From positions 542,510,211-542,574,210 of the forward strand of contig NC_057861.1 of NCBI RefSeq assembly GCF_019393635.1: DNA of 64,000 nt, in the 5' to 3' direction. Position numbers and translations under genes: made by a program. A model generated the notes under the pieces. That model had not been told where the DNA came from. It ran no database searches and saw nothing but the letters and a program-made list of their open reading frames with translations. Origin of the DNA: Dromiciops gliroides (lineage: Eukaryota > Chordata > Mammalia > Microbiotheria > Microbiotheriidae). Shown here in pieces: positions 1 through 11,344 of this stretch; position 1 is the first letter of the stretch; every line of letters starts with the position of its first letter.

Positions 1-402
1 AGATACAAAAAGCAAATGTGAGATAGTTCCTGTTCCCAAAGGAGGTCACACTCCAATTGGGAGAGTTAACACATAAAAGAAAGGTCCATGGTGAGTAGAT
101 GAAAACGTCTAGAAGTCCTAAGTGTGCCAAGACAGGTCTGATGACAGGGAATTTAGGTGTCAATAGTAAATGGGTCAGATGATATGGACTAGGCAGTGTC
201 AGAGCTAATGGTAAGGTCTGGTGATCCTCCATCATACTAGAAGGAATAGCATTGATGCCTCCCATCTTATTTGAGTGATAAAAGCAGTCTAGTAATAGGG
301 ATGGGGTCTGGGCTGCCAAGGGAGGGGACAAAAGGAAAGCAAATGAGACGGAGTCCTAGTTTAAACCAAGAGAGAGACTCTGATTTCACCTAAGTGAAAG
401 TC
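1..402. other. No gene or clear repeat seen
   Basis: Intergenic sequence before the first SINE. I see no exon-like reading frame, splice-flanked segment or recognisable repeat here. Confidence 0.5.
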
Positions 403-419
403 AAAAGTATACAGTATCA

Positions 420-594
420 GGGGCAGCTAGGTGGTGCAGTGAATAAAGCACTGGCCTTAGATTCAGGAGGACCTGAGTTCAAATCCAGCCTCAGACACTT
501 GACACTTACTAGCTGTGTGACCCTGGGCAAGTCACTTAACCCTCATTGCCCTGCAAAAAAAAAAAATAATTTTTTTTTAAATAAATAAATAAAT
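420..594 (+). mobile_element. Short tRNA-headed SINE, tail A
   Basis: Full-length element of the dominant SINE (MAR1/WSINE-like; the family name is from memory). It has an A-box-like TGGTGCAGTG, a B-box-like GTTCAAATCC, a CORE-like middle (CTAGCTGTGTGACC) and the tail CCCTCATTGCCC followed by poly(A). A perfect 16-bp target duplication, AAAAGTATACAGTATC, lies at 403-418 and 595-610, so this is a clean insertion. Confidence 0.95.
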
Positions 595-839
595 AAAAGT
601 ATACAGTATCTCTAGGGAGGCAAGCTGGAAATCAGGAACTTGTTGAGGAGTCAGCTTCCCCTACATGTCTATAGATCATAAAGTCTTTTTATGTTTCTTC
701 TTACTTCCAACAAAGAGCTCAGGCAGTTGTGTGTTTATGGGTATATTCTAATTTGTAGAACTTTTTCCATGTCGGTTTTGCTGTTTCAGCTAATAAATAT
801 GTTTCTTCACTATTTGTTATTTGTGATGAGTGTTTGGTA

Positions 840-1893
840 TTACCAGCATTTTCTTCAGGATTCGGTCCTAGGGCCTCTTCTCCCTCTGTATTACTTCACT
901 TGGGGATCTCATTAACTCCCATGGATTTAATTACTATCTGTCCTAAACTGTCCACTGACTTCTAGTCTTGAACCTCTAATTGCCTTTCAGACATCTTGAA
1001 CTGGATGTCCAGTAGACATCTTAAATTCATCATGTCCAAAAGCTGAACTCATTATCTCTCCCTCTACCTTCCCTATTACTATAGAGGGTAACACCATCCT
1101 TGAAGTCCCTCAGGCTCACAACCTAGGAGTTGTCCTGGATTCTTTACTCTCTCTTAACTCTCATATCCAATCTGTTGCTAAGGCCTGTTGATTTCATTTC
1201 GGCAGCATCTCTCAAATATCTCTAACCCTACCACCACTATGTTGCAGGTCCTTATCATGTCATGCCTGGACTATTACAACAGCATGTTGGTGGGTCTGCT
1301 TTAAGTCTCTCCTTATCCCAATTGATCTTCCAGTCAGTCACCAAAGTGATTTTCCTAAAGCTGAAGTTTGACCTGAGCTCCACTGGGTCCCTGTAGCTTC
1401 CAGAATCAAATAAAAAATGCCTTGCTTGGCATTTGAAGCCCTTCATAACTTAGCCCTCTCCTACCTTTTTGGTCTTCTTACACCTTACTCCCTAGCACAT
1501 GCTTTGACTCAGTGACACTGGACTTCTGGCTGTTCTACGAACAAGACACTTAATCTCTTAGGTCCTGACATTTTCTCTGGCTATCCCCCATGCCTGGAAT
1601 ACTCTCCCTCCTCAATTCCATTTACTGACTTTCCTGGCTTTCTTTAAGGCCCAACTAAAATCTTGTCTTTCACAGGAAGCTTTTCCCAAATCCATATGAA
1701 TTCTACTGCCTTGCTTCTGCTAATTATTTTCTATTTATCCTGTATATAGTTTGTCTTGCATATTTTTGTTTGTATGTTGTCTCTCCAATTAGATTGTACA
1801 TTTCTTGAGAGCAGGGACCGTTTTTTGCCTCTTTTTGTATCCCTAGTGCTTATTACAGTGTCTGGCAAACAGTAGGAACTTAATAAATGTGTT
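840..1893 (+). mobile_element. L2-type LINE, 3' part
   Basis: About 1 kb of an old L2 (CR1-clade) LINE. The reverse-transcriptase signature QDSVLGPLL is readable at 855-881. Further on come the typical L2 end region (CTGGACTATTACAAC near 1267; TTCTTGAGAGCAGGGAC near 1801) and the terminal AACTTAATAAATG. It is decayed and non-coding. Confidence 0.85.
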
Positions 1894-2149
1894 GTTGTTG
1901 TTGTTTGAACATTTGTGTCCGACTTTTCATGATCCTGTGGACCATAACATACTAATGCTGTCCCTAGGGTTTGCTTAGGAAAGATACTGGAGTGGCTTGC
2001 TATTTCTTTCTCCAGTGAATTAAGTCAAACAGAAGTTAAGTGACTTGCCCAGGATCATGTGGCTAATAAGTGTCTGAGGCTAGATTTGCACTCAGGTCAT
2101 CCTGACTCTAGGCCCAGTACTCTATCCACTGAGCCTCCTAGCTGCCACA
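1894..2149 (-). mobile_element. RTE-tailed SINE
   Basis: Antisense SINE with a long 3' tail. Reading +, GTTGTTGTTG leads into GTCCGACTTTTCATGATCC and GATACTGGAGTGGCTTGC, then the CORE region and a degraded head ending at GCTGCC. The tail resembles the 3' end of BovB/RTE LINEs. It sits directly at the end of the preceding L2. Confidence 0.85.
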
Positions 2150-2238
2150 AATGTTTATTGACATTGAATAATTTATTTTAAATCAACATTTTGTGGGAAG
2201 AGGCTAAGCTGGCAAGTATATTTGGGTTTTTTGTGTGC

Positions 2239-2387
2239 GTTTTTTGGGGGGGCGGGGCAATGAGGGTTAAGTGACTTGCCCAGGGTCACACAGCTAGTAA
2301 GTGTCAAGTATCTGAATCCAGATTTGAACTCAGGTCCTCCTGAATCCAAGGCCAGTGCTTTATCCACTTCACCACCTAGCTGCCCCC
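2239..2387 (-). mobile_element. Short SINE, tail A
   Basis: Antisense copy that reads GGGCAATGAGGGTTAAGTG through to CCACCTAGCTGCCCC. Its T-rich tail is interrupted by a G-run. The flanking AAGCTGRCAAGTATA repeats (near 2205 and 2393) look like the target duplication. Confidence 0.9.
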
Positions 2388-2711
2388 CTAAGCTGACAAG
2401 TATAAACTTGGGGCTGCCTTCCCCTTTAAGAGGAAATAGCTTTTTTACCCCACTCTGCAAGTTGTATCCCTAGACCAGTAATATTTGATGGGGCAGATAG
2501 ATATAATTCTAGTTTGATACCCCTCCTGGAGATAGGCAAGGGAAGGAGTGAGCACCCAGCCTTTTACTCTTTTTCAAGGTAGAAATTTCAGTATCCCCTA
2601 GAAAAGGACTGGCCAGATTCTCTATACATCCATCCATGTTGCCCGTGAGATGCACTTCTCTACATTTAGGTGATCCATGTGGGCATCCATTTCTTACATG
2701 GGCACACCTAA

Positions 2712-2816
2712 CTATAAGCTCCCTAAGGTCAGGGATCATGTAATTTTCCACCTTTGTATCCTTACCCTAGCACAGTGCCTTGGTATATACTAAGAGTTTA
2801 ATAATTCTTTGTTGAC
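2712..2816 (+). mobile_element. L2 3' end fragment
   Basis: Short fragment with the L2 terminal consensus: AAGCTCCCTAAGGTCAGGGA, then CACAGTGCCTTGG and a TTTAATAATTCTTTGTTGA end. Confidence 0.75.
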
Positions 2817-2844
2817 AAGTTAAATCAAAAGTCATAAGATTACT

Positions 2845-3010
2845 TAATCATAGCTTTAGAGCTGGAAGACATCTTGGAGGTCACCTGATTCAACCACCTC
2901 ATTTAAGTGACTTGCCCAAGACCACATAGATAATAAGTCTAAAAACTAGGATTTGAAGCCAGGGCATCTGACTCCCAAACAAGAGTTCTTTTCCACTTTA
3001 TTATGCCACT
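2845..3010 (-). mobile_element. Ther-1/MIR-type CORE-SINE
   Basis: Old antisense CORE-SINE. It starts with the ATCATAGCTTTAGAGCTGGA end, followed by AAGTGACTTGCCCAAGACCACATAG and a decayed head near 2995. Confidence 0.8.
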
Positions 3011-3660
3011 TCCATGCTCAATAAATACTAGTTAGTTGATGAGTAGGTTAATATAATCAGAATTTCTTTGGGATAAATTGTTTCCAAACATAAAAATTTG
3101 TCTAAACATACCAGGTTACCACATGAAAATTAAAAGAAAAAACTTAACCAGTGATCTAGTTATCTAGATGTTTGGCATCATGCAGACCAACGTTTTACTT
3201 TATCTGTGTCATTTTATCCTAGCAGATGCTTGAATTTTCCAGTTTTCAGTAAGATATTTGGCACTCTATACACATGACCTAATTTCCTACATTCTGGTGT
3301 GTGACATTAGTGAATTAGGGACAGTAAAGAAAATGAAACTATATCTGCAATTCTAATTTTTGAGAATAATGTCTCTTTATAAGCATCTAGCTCAGAAGCA
3401 ATGTCTAACACTTTTACTCCTCTCCTAGTACACTGAAATGTGGGGAAACTAGCCTAGAGCATTTTTATTGTATTTTAAAACCATTAATAGGTCAAGAGCC
3501 ATACAAATCTGCTGCAGATTGGATTTGACCCATGAGTTGTAGTTTACTGACTCCTGGTCCATGGTATATTTCTAGAGCTCTTTGAGGGCTGCATAGTACT
3601 TCCCTAACAGTAACCCTGTGAAGTAGGTAGCATATGTTTTGTTCAACAGTTTCTACTTTA

Positions 3661-3806
3661 GGGGAAGCTAGGTGGCACAGTGGATAGAGTATTGGCCTTG
3701 GTGTCAAGAAGGACCTGAGTTCAAATCTGCCCTCAGACACTTACTAGCTGTGTGACCCTGGGCAAGTCACTTAATCCGGATTGCCCCCCCCCATAAAAAT
3801 AATAAT
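3661..3806 (+). mobile_element. Short SINE, diverged
   Basis: Sense copy starting GGGGAAGCTAGGTGGCACAG. The tail is degraded to a C-run followed by an ATAATAATAA stretch. It is more diverged than most copies here. Confidence 0.85.
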
Positions 3807-3835
3807 AATTCCTACTTTATCATCATCCAGTTTTT

Positions 3836-4110
3836 ACAGATCAGGCTCAAGGCAATTGCATGATTTACCAAAGATTATATAGCTAGTATCAGAAGCAGGA
3901 TTTGAAACTAGGTTTCTCCTGACTCCAAGAGAATCATCAGAACATCAGAGAATTATAAATGTAAAGCTAGAAGGGATCTTAGAAGTCATTGTTTAACATC
4001 CCCATTTAACAGATGACAAAACTGAGGCAAACAGAGGTAAGTGATTTCTCCAGGGTGACAGAGCTAGTAAGTATCTGAGGAAGAGCTGAATCTGAGTATC
4101 ACTTGACTCT
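3836..4110 (-). mobile_element. Two adjacent MIR/Ther-1 fragments
   Basis: An antisense MIR piece (3836-3930) is followed by an antisense Ther-1 (3931-4110) containing CAGATGACAAAACTGAGGC and GACAGAGCTAGTAAGTATC. Both are old and decayed. Confidence 0.7.
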
Positions 4111-4124
4111 ATGTCCTAAATTCT

Positions 4125-4262
4125 TTTAAAAAATATTTTATTTTTTCCTGATTGCATATAAAAACAATTTTAACATTCGTTTTTAAAAATTTGGAGTTCC
4201 AAATTCTCTCCCTCCCCTCCCGTTTTCTCTGAGACAGTAAACAATTTCATATAGGTTATCAT
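4125..4262 (-). mobile_element. L1 3' UTR fragment
   Basis: Antisense marsupial L1 3' end. The CT-rich CTCTCCCTCCCCTCCC segment and ATATAGGTTATCATG match the reverse complement of the L1 ends read in sense at 53.2-53.5 kb. Confidence 0.65.
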
Positions 4263-4298
4263 GTCTTAAATTCTTTTCACTCTTTCACAGTACCTTTT

Positions 4299-4331
<33 letters not shown>
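4299..4331. repeat. (AC)n microsatellite
   Basis: Uninterrupted AC dinucleotide run of about 15 units just beyond the L1 fragment. Confidence 0.95.
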
Positions 4332-4544
4332 ACTACATTCAAATCATATGCTTAAAACCAGTCAGTGACAGATTAGATGTGAAACCTGATTCCAAGATCT
4401 ATCTGTAACCTCCATGAGCTTGCTGTACATTTTTTTATGTAATAGTCCTCCCTGAGCATCATGACTTCTGTGATCAGAATAGAAATGTACCACTTTTGTA
4501 CTTGTGTATAATTTTGGATTTGTATAGATTTGGATCATGCTATA

Positions 4545-4637
4545 AACTTCATTCGGGCAGGGAACATGTACTCTCTAAACATTGCAACTCCTCCTGAGCC
4601 TAGCACAGTATGCTGCATATAGTAGGCAATGTAGATA
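4545..4637 (+). mobile_element. L2 3' end fragment
   Basis: Fragment with the L2 end pattern GGCAGGGAACATG ... CTAGCACAGTATGCTGCATATAGTAGGCAATG. Confidence 0.6.
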
Positions 4638-4689
4638 GGGGCTATTTAAAGGTAATGCTCAAGGAACCTTTACATCAGAAGTGAGAACC

Positions 4690-4955
4690 ACTGAGAAGTG
4701 GCCACAGAAGAACTGTTTGGCCCATGATGAAGTTGTCATGGCTCAGCCATGAGATCCCTGTCCAGAATCCACTGGTCTTAGAACTCTTGGAGCTGCCTGT
4801 TCTGTACAATGAATGAGTAAGCTGAAGATGACTGCAAATGAAAGACCTATACAAAAAATACTCACTGATCAAGAAGACCAGGTGTCTCCTGAAGGTCCTG
4901 AGGAAGGAGAGTAAAGAGCTGAAGAGGTTTAAGACTCTTTCTGCCAAGAGCTAAG
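4690..4955 (+). pseudogene. Possible unidentified retrocopy fragment
   Basis: One + strand frame stays largely open: HEIPVQNPLVLELLELP at about 4748-4798, three TGA codons at about 4811-4829, then a lysine-rich stretch ending LKRFKTLSAKS before TAA at 4951. The mix of protein-like text and stops suggests a decayed processed gene, but I do not recognise the parent. 4956-5260 may continue it in other frames. Confidence 0.25.
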
Positions 4956-5259
4956 AGGGCCTGCTATCCCAAGACTGAGTTCACAAATGAAAATTCCCAT
5001 GGACTCAATGGAGGGGGCAGAGAAGCAGACAACAATGGTGGCTGAGCTGCTATCCTGTCCTCAATCAATGACCAGATAACTTCAGACTCCCTCTGGCTGC
5101 CTACCTCTTATTCTCTTCAGTGAGAGAAAGTTGATCATTTTATTGAGGGTGAACTGGTCATCAGAGAGTTTGGCCACAGGATGTGGAGTGCTTGTGCAAG
5201 AAGAGTGACCAAATCTACATAACTGCCCTGGCCCCTTGAAATCTCCATTTAAAAAAATA

Positions 5260-5768
5260 CTTTTTTTTTACATTTTAAAAAAATTTTACAAAAAGAAGAA
5301 ATCTCTATTTAAGTGGAGTCCACGGATGGAATGAGGGCAGCAGCACCAACCACTCTGTCTTTCCTGAGGGCTCTGAGCACAAGATATAGGCTAGTTAGTC
5401 AATGAGTGGGTTAGAATAATCAGAATATCTTTACACACAAGGACATGACAGTCATCCTCTTTAAAAATCAGTCACAGTACCCACAAGTCCTAAGTGCTTT
5501 GATAGTTCTACTACCTTGCCTTCCCTGCTAACAGGCATTAGGAAGGTACAGGAACTTTTTTGCTGTTGTAAAAGGTAATATTTCACTCCCTTTCTTTTAT
5601 TTCCCTGGTAATCTGTGCCTGTGCATAATTTATTAAAGGGGATATGGGGTGGGGTGAGAGGGGGGAAAAAGTAAGTATAGAGAACAGGGATATTGGTGCT
5701 GACGGTAATGCAGAACAAAAGTAATTTGTTGCTGCCAGGTGTGCGTGATAAGACCAGAACATGGAATA
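5260..5768. other. No gene seen
   Basis: Non-repetitive or unrecognised intergenic sequence with a G-run near 5660. Minus-strand frames here show no homology I can name and no supporting splice sites. Confidence 0.4.
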
Positions 5769-5780
5769 AGAGTGAAGGCT

Positions 5781-5924
5781 GGGGCAGCTAGGTGGCACAG
5801 TGGATAGAGCACCAGCAGTGGATTCAGGAGGACCCGAGTTCAAATCTGGACTCAGACACTTGACACTCACTAGCTGTGTGACCTTGGGCAAGTCACTTAA
5901 CCCTCATTGCCCCCCCCCCCAAAA
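5781..5924 (+). mobile_element. Short SINE, tail A
   Basis: Full-length sense copy with CCCTCATTGCCC followed by an expanded C-run. Target duplication AAGAGTGAAGGCT is at 5768-5780 and 5925-5937. Confidence 0.95.
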
Positions 5925-6164
5925 AAGAGTGAAGGCTAATGAAAAAATGTCCAACTCAACACCCAGTGGAGAGAAGCATCATATAGGACACTGGCAGCTT
6001 GAAGCTTTAGAGGTGTGGGTTGTCCTGGCCATGTGTACCCCTACCTTACCACACGAGTACTTGGAGTATGTCTCTTCAGGCACAGTGTCAGACACATAGC
6101 AAGTACTTAAGAAATGCTTATCAATTGATGTTACTATCACATTCTCTACATGTGAGCCCTTAGG

Positions 6165-6336
6165 ATCACAGATTTAGAGCTTATATGTCATCTAGTTTAA
6201 TCCCTCTGCTTTACAGATGAGGAAACTGAGGTCAGAGAGGTTAAGTTACTTAAGTAAGGTAATGAGTGACAAAGGCAGGATGTGAATTAGATCCTCTGGC
6301 TTCAAAGCCAATGCCCTTTTCACTCTTACCTAGAGG
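6165..6336 (-). mobile_element. Ther-1/MIR-type CORE-SINE
   Basis: Antisense copy: GGATCACAGATTTAGAGC, then TTACAGATGAGGAAACTGAG and a decayed head near 6320. Confidence 0.8.
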
Positions 6337-7394
6337 TGTGCTAACTTGTGAGAGAGTCAACAAGTCAACTGTGGGATCATGGCTGAAGTACCATGAAGGA
6401 ACTCAAGCACTCAAGAATGCCAAGTCAGTCAATTTATTACTCAGACAAGGAAGCATGTGGTGCTCCAGCCCCTCAGACCCACAGGCAAGCATAGGCAGTA
6501 GTAGCTCAGGCATTTGGTGGGATATATACCCCTTCAAGTTTCTGGGAAGTTGAAATGATTGAGGTACCAAGAAGGAATTTACTCAAGAATCACAAGTTGG
6601 GTGGTTTGCTACTCACAGATATGCAAGGATTCAGCTCCCCAGACCTTCACTCCCATGGGTGAGCATGTGGTAGGTTGTATATTTTAGTCAATAGCCCCAG
6701 AACTCTGGGTCATTTTGATAACCCTCACCTCAAAGCTTATTTGTTTAAGATTCTCCTAATTGTTAGACTCAGTATTAAATGCTCCACAGCTGCATGGGGG
6801 GCAAGATCAAGTGAGAGCTTGTGATAAAAGAGTTCCTGGTCTTTTTGCTTCCAGATTTGAGAGAGAAGACAATGCTCCACATTCTCTTCAGATCCCAGAA
6901 GGGAGAGAAAGAGCCTGAGAAGAAGCCAAAGTGTAGAGGAGCCAGTGTCTCAATCATGTCAACTTCTTTCCAGAGACCTTTTCTCCCCTCAGAGACCTGA
7001 AGAGTCTGGAACCAAATGTTTTCCCTCTCAAAGCTGGAAGATGGAAAGATCTCTCTTCCCCAAGTTCTCACCAACTCTGCCCCTCTTGCAGGTGTAGAGC
7101 ACTAAGTAATCAATTGAGGACAGTCTTATAAACAGGGCTTTGAGAAAAGAGTTAAATGCCTTTTGCAATGAACTAATTAATGAGTTGGTGGGTAAAAATA
7201 AACTCATCAGAGTGAGAGGGATAGCTCATGGGCTATGGTTTTGAGTGGGTATCTCAAACCTGGGGTAGTTTTCTAGTAGCCCAGGTGCTACATAAGTGTT
7301 TAACTTATTTGTAAGTATTTAATTTAATTGAACTACACACAGTTCCATGTTTTGATTATCTGATTGCACACTGAAATTGACACCTGGGCTTAGC
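6337..7394. other. Unassigned stretch with an imperfect direct repeat
   Basis: No exon is supported. Two diverged units both begin ACTCAAGAAT (about 6408 and 6582), then share CAAGT, a CTACTCA/TTACTCAG motif and CAAGG, and both end near CTCTGGG/TTCTGGG. This could be a decayed LTR with internal duplication, possibly on the minus strand. 6760-7390 holds nothing I can name. Confidence 0.35.
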
Positions 7395-8535
7395 TCTCCT
7401 ACTTCTGCCAGCTGTCCTGTAAAGATTCTCTTAATGATCCTCCATATCTCAATGTTTACTGGCTATTTCCCTAGTGTCTATAAATACACTCGTGTCTCCC
7501 CCATCTTTCAGAAACCCCTTACTTGATCCATCCATTTCTGTTAACTTTTTTTTGCAGGGCAATGGGGGTTAAGTGATTTGCCCAGGATCACACAGCTAGT
7601 AAGTGCCAAGTGTCTGAGGCCTGATTTGAACTCAGGTCCTCCTGAATCCAGGGCCAGTGCTTTATCCACTGCACCACCTAGCTGCTCCTATTTCTGTTAG
7701 CTTTTGTCCGGTGTCTCTTCTGCCTTTTGCAGCTAACTTGAGAAGGCCATTACAATAATGCCACCACTTCTCTCGCTCTCTCTACTCTGACTCCAACTTT
7801 ATTATTCAACCAAACCTCTCTCCAAAATTACTCATGATCTCTTAATTGCCAAATCCAGGTTTTTCCCCCTCATTTTTTCTCATCTCTTCTCATTCCTCAT
7901 CCTTCTTGACCTCTCTGTAGCCTTTGGCACTGCTGCTCACCCTTTTCTCTTTGATAGTCTCATCTCTCTAGGTTTTTGTGACACCACTCTCTCCTGGTTC
8001 TCCTCCTCAGATCTTTTTCTGGATCTTCATCCATGTCATGCTGACTAACTGTGGATGTAGCACAGGGCTCTGTCCCGGGTCCTTCTTCTCTTGGTGATCT
8101 CATCAGTTCCTGTGGAGTCAAATATCATCTCTACTCTAATGATTTTCAAATCTAGTTATCCAGAGCAAAACTCCCTGCTAATCTACAGACTTGCATCTTC
8201 CCCAGCTTATTGAACATCTCAAACTGCATATTCCAGATGCATCTTAAACTCAACATATCTAAGACCAAACTTATTATTCCTCCCCTAATTCTCCCCTCTT
8301 CCTAACTTTCCTATTACAGTTGAGGGTACCACCATCTCCCCAGACACCCAGGCTTGCCTACCTAGGTGTCATCCTTGTCTCTTCACTTTCTCTTGCATAT
8401 ACCCCCTTCTCTTCTCTGATCCTGCTGTTACCCTGGCATAGGCCCTCATCATCTCATCCCTGGACAGCTGCAATAGCCTGCTGGTTGGTGTTCTCTACTA
8501 CAAGCCTCTCCCCATTCCAGTCCATCCTCTGTTTT
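7395..8535 (+). mobile_element. L2-type LINE, interrupted by a SINE
   Basis: About 1 kb of L2 in sense orientation. A QGSVPG-like trace of the reverse-transcriptase motif lies near 8060-8090, and CTCATCATCTCATCCCTGGAC near 8446 belongs to the later domain. Frameshifts and stops make it dead. The SINE at 7549-7688 splits it. Confidence 0.8.
7549..7688 (-). mobile_element. Short SINE, tail A
   Basis: Antisense copy inside the L2. Flanking ATTTCTGTTARCTTTT copies start at 7534 and 7690, differ at one base, and give the target duplication. Confidence 0.93.
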
Positions 8536-9060
8536 GTCTGTGTGTCTTTGCAAAATGTAAAATGTCTGTGTCATGTAAAATGTATATGTAGATTCTGTTA
8601 CCTTGAAAGATTTAAAATTCAACCAGCCAGAAAAACTTCTAAGGGCTGTAGCCAAAGAGTTTAGAACACTGGGAAAGATTAATGAACTTTAATACTTGAA
8701 ACAATTGTCCCAGTAAGCAGGACTAACTCCTGCTTTAGGCTTTCCTCGGGAGATTAGGTTATAAGACAGGAAAAAAAGAAAAAAAACCTATAAGACACTT
8801 TTTTCTGTTATTTAAACTTTGGCTGTGTTGGAAAAAGAGAAATAAAGACAGATAATCAAAATTTGTAGAACTGCTAAAAATATCTTAGATTATGGAGGTT
8901 TGGAGATTAATCTTTTAAAGACTGCAGAGGAGAACTTCAGAGACTTTGGGCAACTTCAGGAACTCACTCCCTTCTGAAATATCTTAGTAAATTTCAGGGT
9001 ACCACTCTGTAGAATTTGTTTTAAGGAAAAATAAGGATTAAATTATATAAAAGTTTTTAA
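8536..9060. other. Unassigned AT-rich intergenic DNA
   Basis: No gene found. A short AAATGTAAAATG/CATGTAAAATGTATATG near-repeat sits at 8552-8588. Confidence 0.4.
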
Positions 9061-9079
9061 AATAAATGGCAAAAAAGGG

Positions 9080-9228
9080 GGGGCAGCTAGATGGTGCAGT
9101 GGTAAAGCACCGGCCCTGGATTTGGGAGTACCTGAGTTCAATTCCAGCCTCAGACACTTGACACTTACTAGGTGTGACTCTGGGCAAGTTACTTAATGCT
9201 CATTGCCCTGCAAAAAAAAAATAATAAT
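9080..9228 (+). mobile_element. Short SINE, tail A
   Basis: Sense copy with the tail GCTCATTGCCCTGC and an AATAATAAT-modified poly(A). Target duplication AATAAATGGCAA is at 9061-9072 and 9229-9240. Confidence 0.93.
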
Positions 9229-9239
9229 AATAAATGGCA

Positions 9240-11105
9240 AGATTAGTAGCTTCATTGTTTTAGGGCAATGAAGAAAGGCAACAAGTTTGGAAGTAATCCC
9301 AGAGTGAAGGGGAAAGAAAATAGGTAAATGGTTTGCACCTTATAAAGCCACCTTCCTTGAACAATTGTTTAAACCAGAGATCCCTCGTGACTCCCCCTGG
9401 TCAGAGACCCTCTCCCTTTTATCCTGTTAATCCCTCTCATCTCAAATCAGATTCCCAAATACAGGTGTTGAAAATAATGCTGAGAAAAATGTAGGGAAAC
9501 TTGAATTCCATTCTGGTTGTAGAAAGTTATTAGTTCTGTAATCTTAGGCAAGTTATCACCTTTCTTTGCCCTAGTTTCCTGATCTGTAAAGAGAAAAATA
9601 ATAATGCTACCCACTTTCCCAGGGTTGTTGTAAAGATCAAAATAATAAAATGATTGTAGAGTGCTTAACACAGTAACTAGGCTACACTAAGCACTGTTAT
9701 TATTATTTCTTTAATTGAATGTAATTGTTACATGCCTGATAACTCTAAAATGGGTTTGAAATGCGAAAGGTAATAAGATTCATGATTTTTATATGGGATA
9801 ATTTGGAAATGCAACTGATGTCATCTGAAGTTACATGATGCTGTTAGATGAAGCAACTTTTTAATCTGGATGCTATTACACGTGAATTGGGCTTTTAAAA
9901 GGATGTGATAAAAAGATATTTGAAAACTAAATATTTAATGCGGTATATTTTGTTATAAAGCAGATAGCAATAAGTTTACTATGATAGCAAATTTTCATTT
10001 CATTTCTTGGGAAATCTTGGCTATTATGACAGTGTATAGGGTGGTTTAAAGATGAGTCAACTATCAGGTATTTTGCTTTATGTCTGAAGCCCCAGAACTA
10101 ATTTATAAGTAAAGGATAAATGAAATGTTAACTGTTAGGGAGACATCAGGAAAGATGTTCAAGCCTTAAGTTGTGGTTAGTGAAATTTTGCCATTTAGTA
10201 TAAAAGTCCCTGGGACTGTAATTTACTATTATTTTGAGCTTTGATTATGAGAATAGTTGTCTGAATTGTCATGAAGCCAATAGTAGAAAAGGGGTGTGCT
10301 GCAGTCTGGGAACTGCTAAAGATGAATGTTTATGCATGGGAAAAGTTTTGGGGACAACTTTGACATGGCCTAAGGTAGGATCCTTATGACTTTATTTTCC
10401 CATTGTGTTATTTCCTTTCTAAAAAGGAAATTTCCCACCTGGTTAATCCTGAGCCTTGCTTATAACACTCTGTGACTATATAATTGGCTGTCAGATATGA
10501 CTCAGGCCTGGAATCAAACAGAACTAAGGGAATTTTCCCTTCTGTTATATTGTTATAATTTTGCCCCTCTTTTTCCTTTTATGTAAAATTTCCATAATAA
10601 AGAAGTTTGAAGGTACAATACTGAATCTATTAAATAATAAATTGATACTGGAACATCTCTGAGTTATTATAATAGAATGCAAATATGAACATCTTACAAT
10701 TTTAACCTATATTTGTGGTCAAATTATAATATAGGGATTAGACAAAGTAGTAAGTATTGGACAAAGTAATAAGATAAAGATGTAATGTAAAAAGTTTTCT
10801 AAATAAATGCAATAGTAAATTTTGAGAAGAACAATAGGCTTAGACTGTTTTCTGTAAAAACCATATACAGATGTATATGGCTTCTAAATTTATCTGTCAT
10901 GAAAATTCAGGCTTTGAGTATGTTTTAGTAATAAGTTCTCAAAATTGCATTAAGGATTTATTCATTAAGGATTAATTGGATTTTACACATAAATTGTATT
11001 GATAATAGTAAAGAAAGTGAAATTATTTTCCTATTTTAAAAATATCTGTCTGAATTTTAAAAGGCAGAAGAACTCACTTTATGGTTGGACCCTCATCAAT
11101 TTTAT
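9240..11105. other. Repeat-poor AT-rich stretch
   Basis: An MIR-like piece lies at about 9480-9700 (antisense TTAGGCAAGTTATCACC). The rest is AT-rich and mostly unrecognised. A CCATAATAAAGAAGTTTGAAGG stretch near 10592 resembles an LTR polyadenylation region, but no terminal dinucleotides or duplications could be paired with it. No exon was found. Confidence 0.4.
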
Positions 11106-11119
11106 TTTCCTCATCAATT

Positions 11120-11270
11120 TTTTTTTTTTACATATAAGGTATTTTATTTTTTCCGTTACATGTAAAGATAGTTCTCAACTTTTGTTTATACAAGCTTTAC
11201 AATTTCAGATTTTTCTCCCTCCCTCCCCTCCCTCCTCCCTCCTCTAGACAGCAGGTAATCTGATATAGGT
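11120..11270 (-). mobile_element. L1 3' UTR fragment
   Basis: Antisense L1 end. TTACATGTAAAGATAGTTCTC and the CCCTCCCTCCCCTCCC block are shared with the L1 end at 48.5 kb. Confidence 0.75.
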
Positions 11271-11340
11271 TATATCTATATATCTATATACATATAGATA
11301 TATAGATATATATCTATATATCTATATATCTATACACACA
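11271..11340. repeat. (TATC)-like AT palindrome and microsatellite
   Basis: TATATCTATATATCTATATA at 11271-11290 faces its reverse complement at 11291-11310 with one mismatch and no spacer. Further TATCTA units run to 11335. It could extrude as a cruciform. Confidence 0.85.
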
Positions 11341-11344
11341 TACC

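Noticed and set aside
420..560. tRNA gene in the SINE head
   Set aside because: A-box and B-box-like motifs are present, but no cloverleaf can be drawn and the unit repeats dozens of times with poly(A) and target duplications.
10560..10640. Another LTR end at the AATAAA-like site
   Set aside because: No paired TG...CA borders or target duplication could be found.
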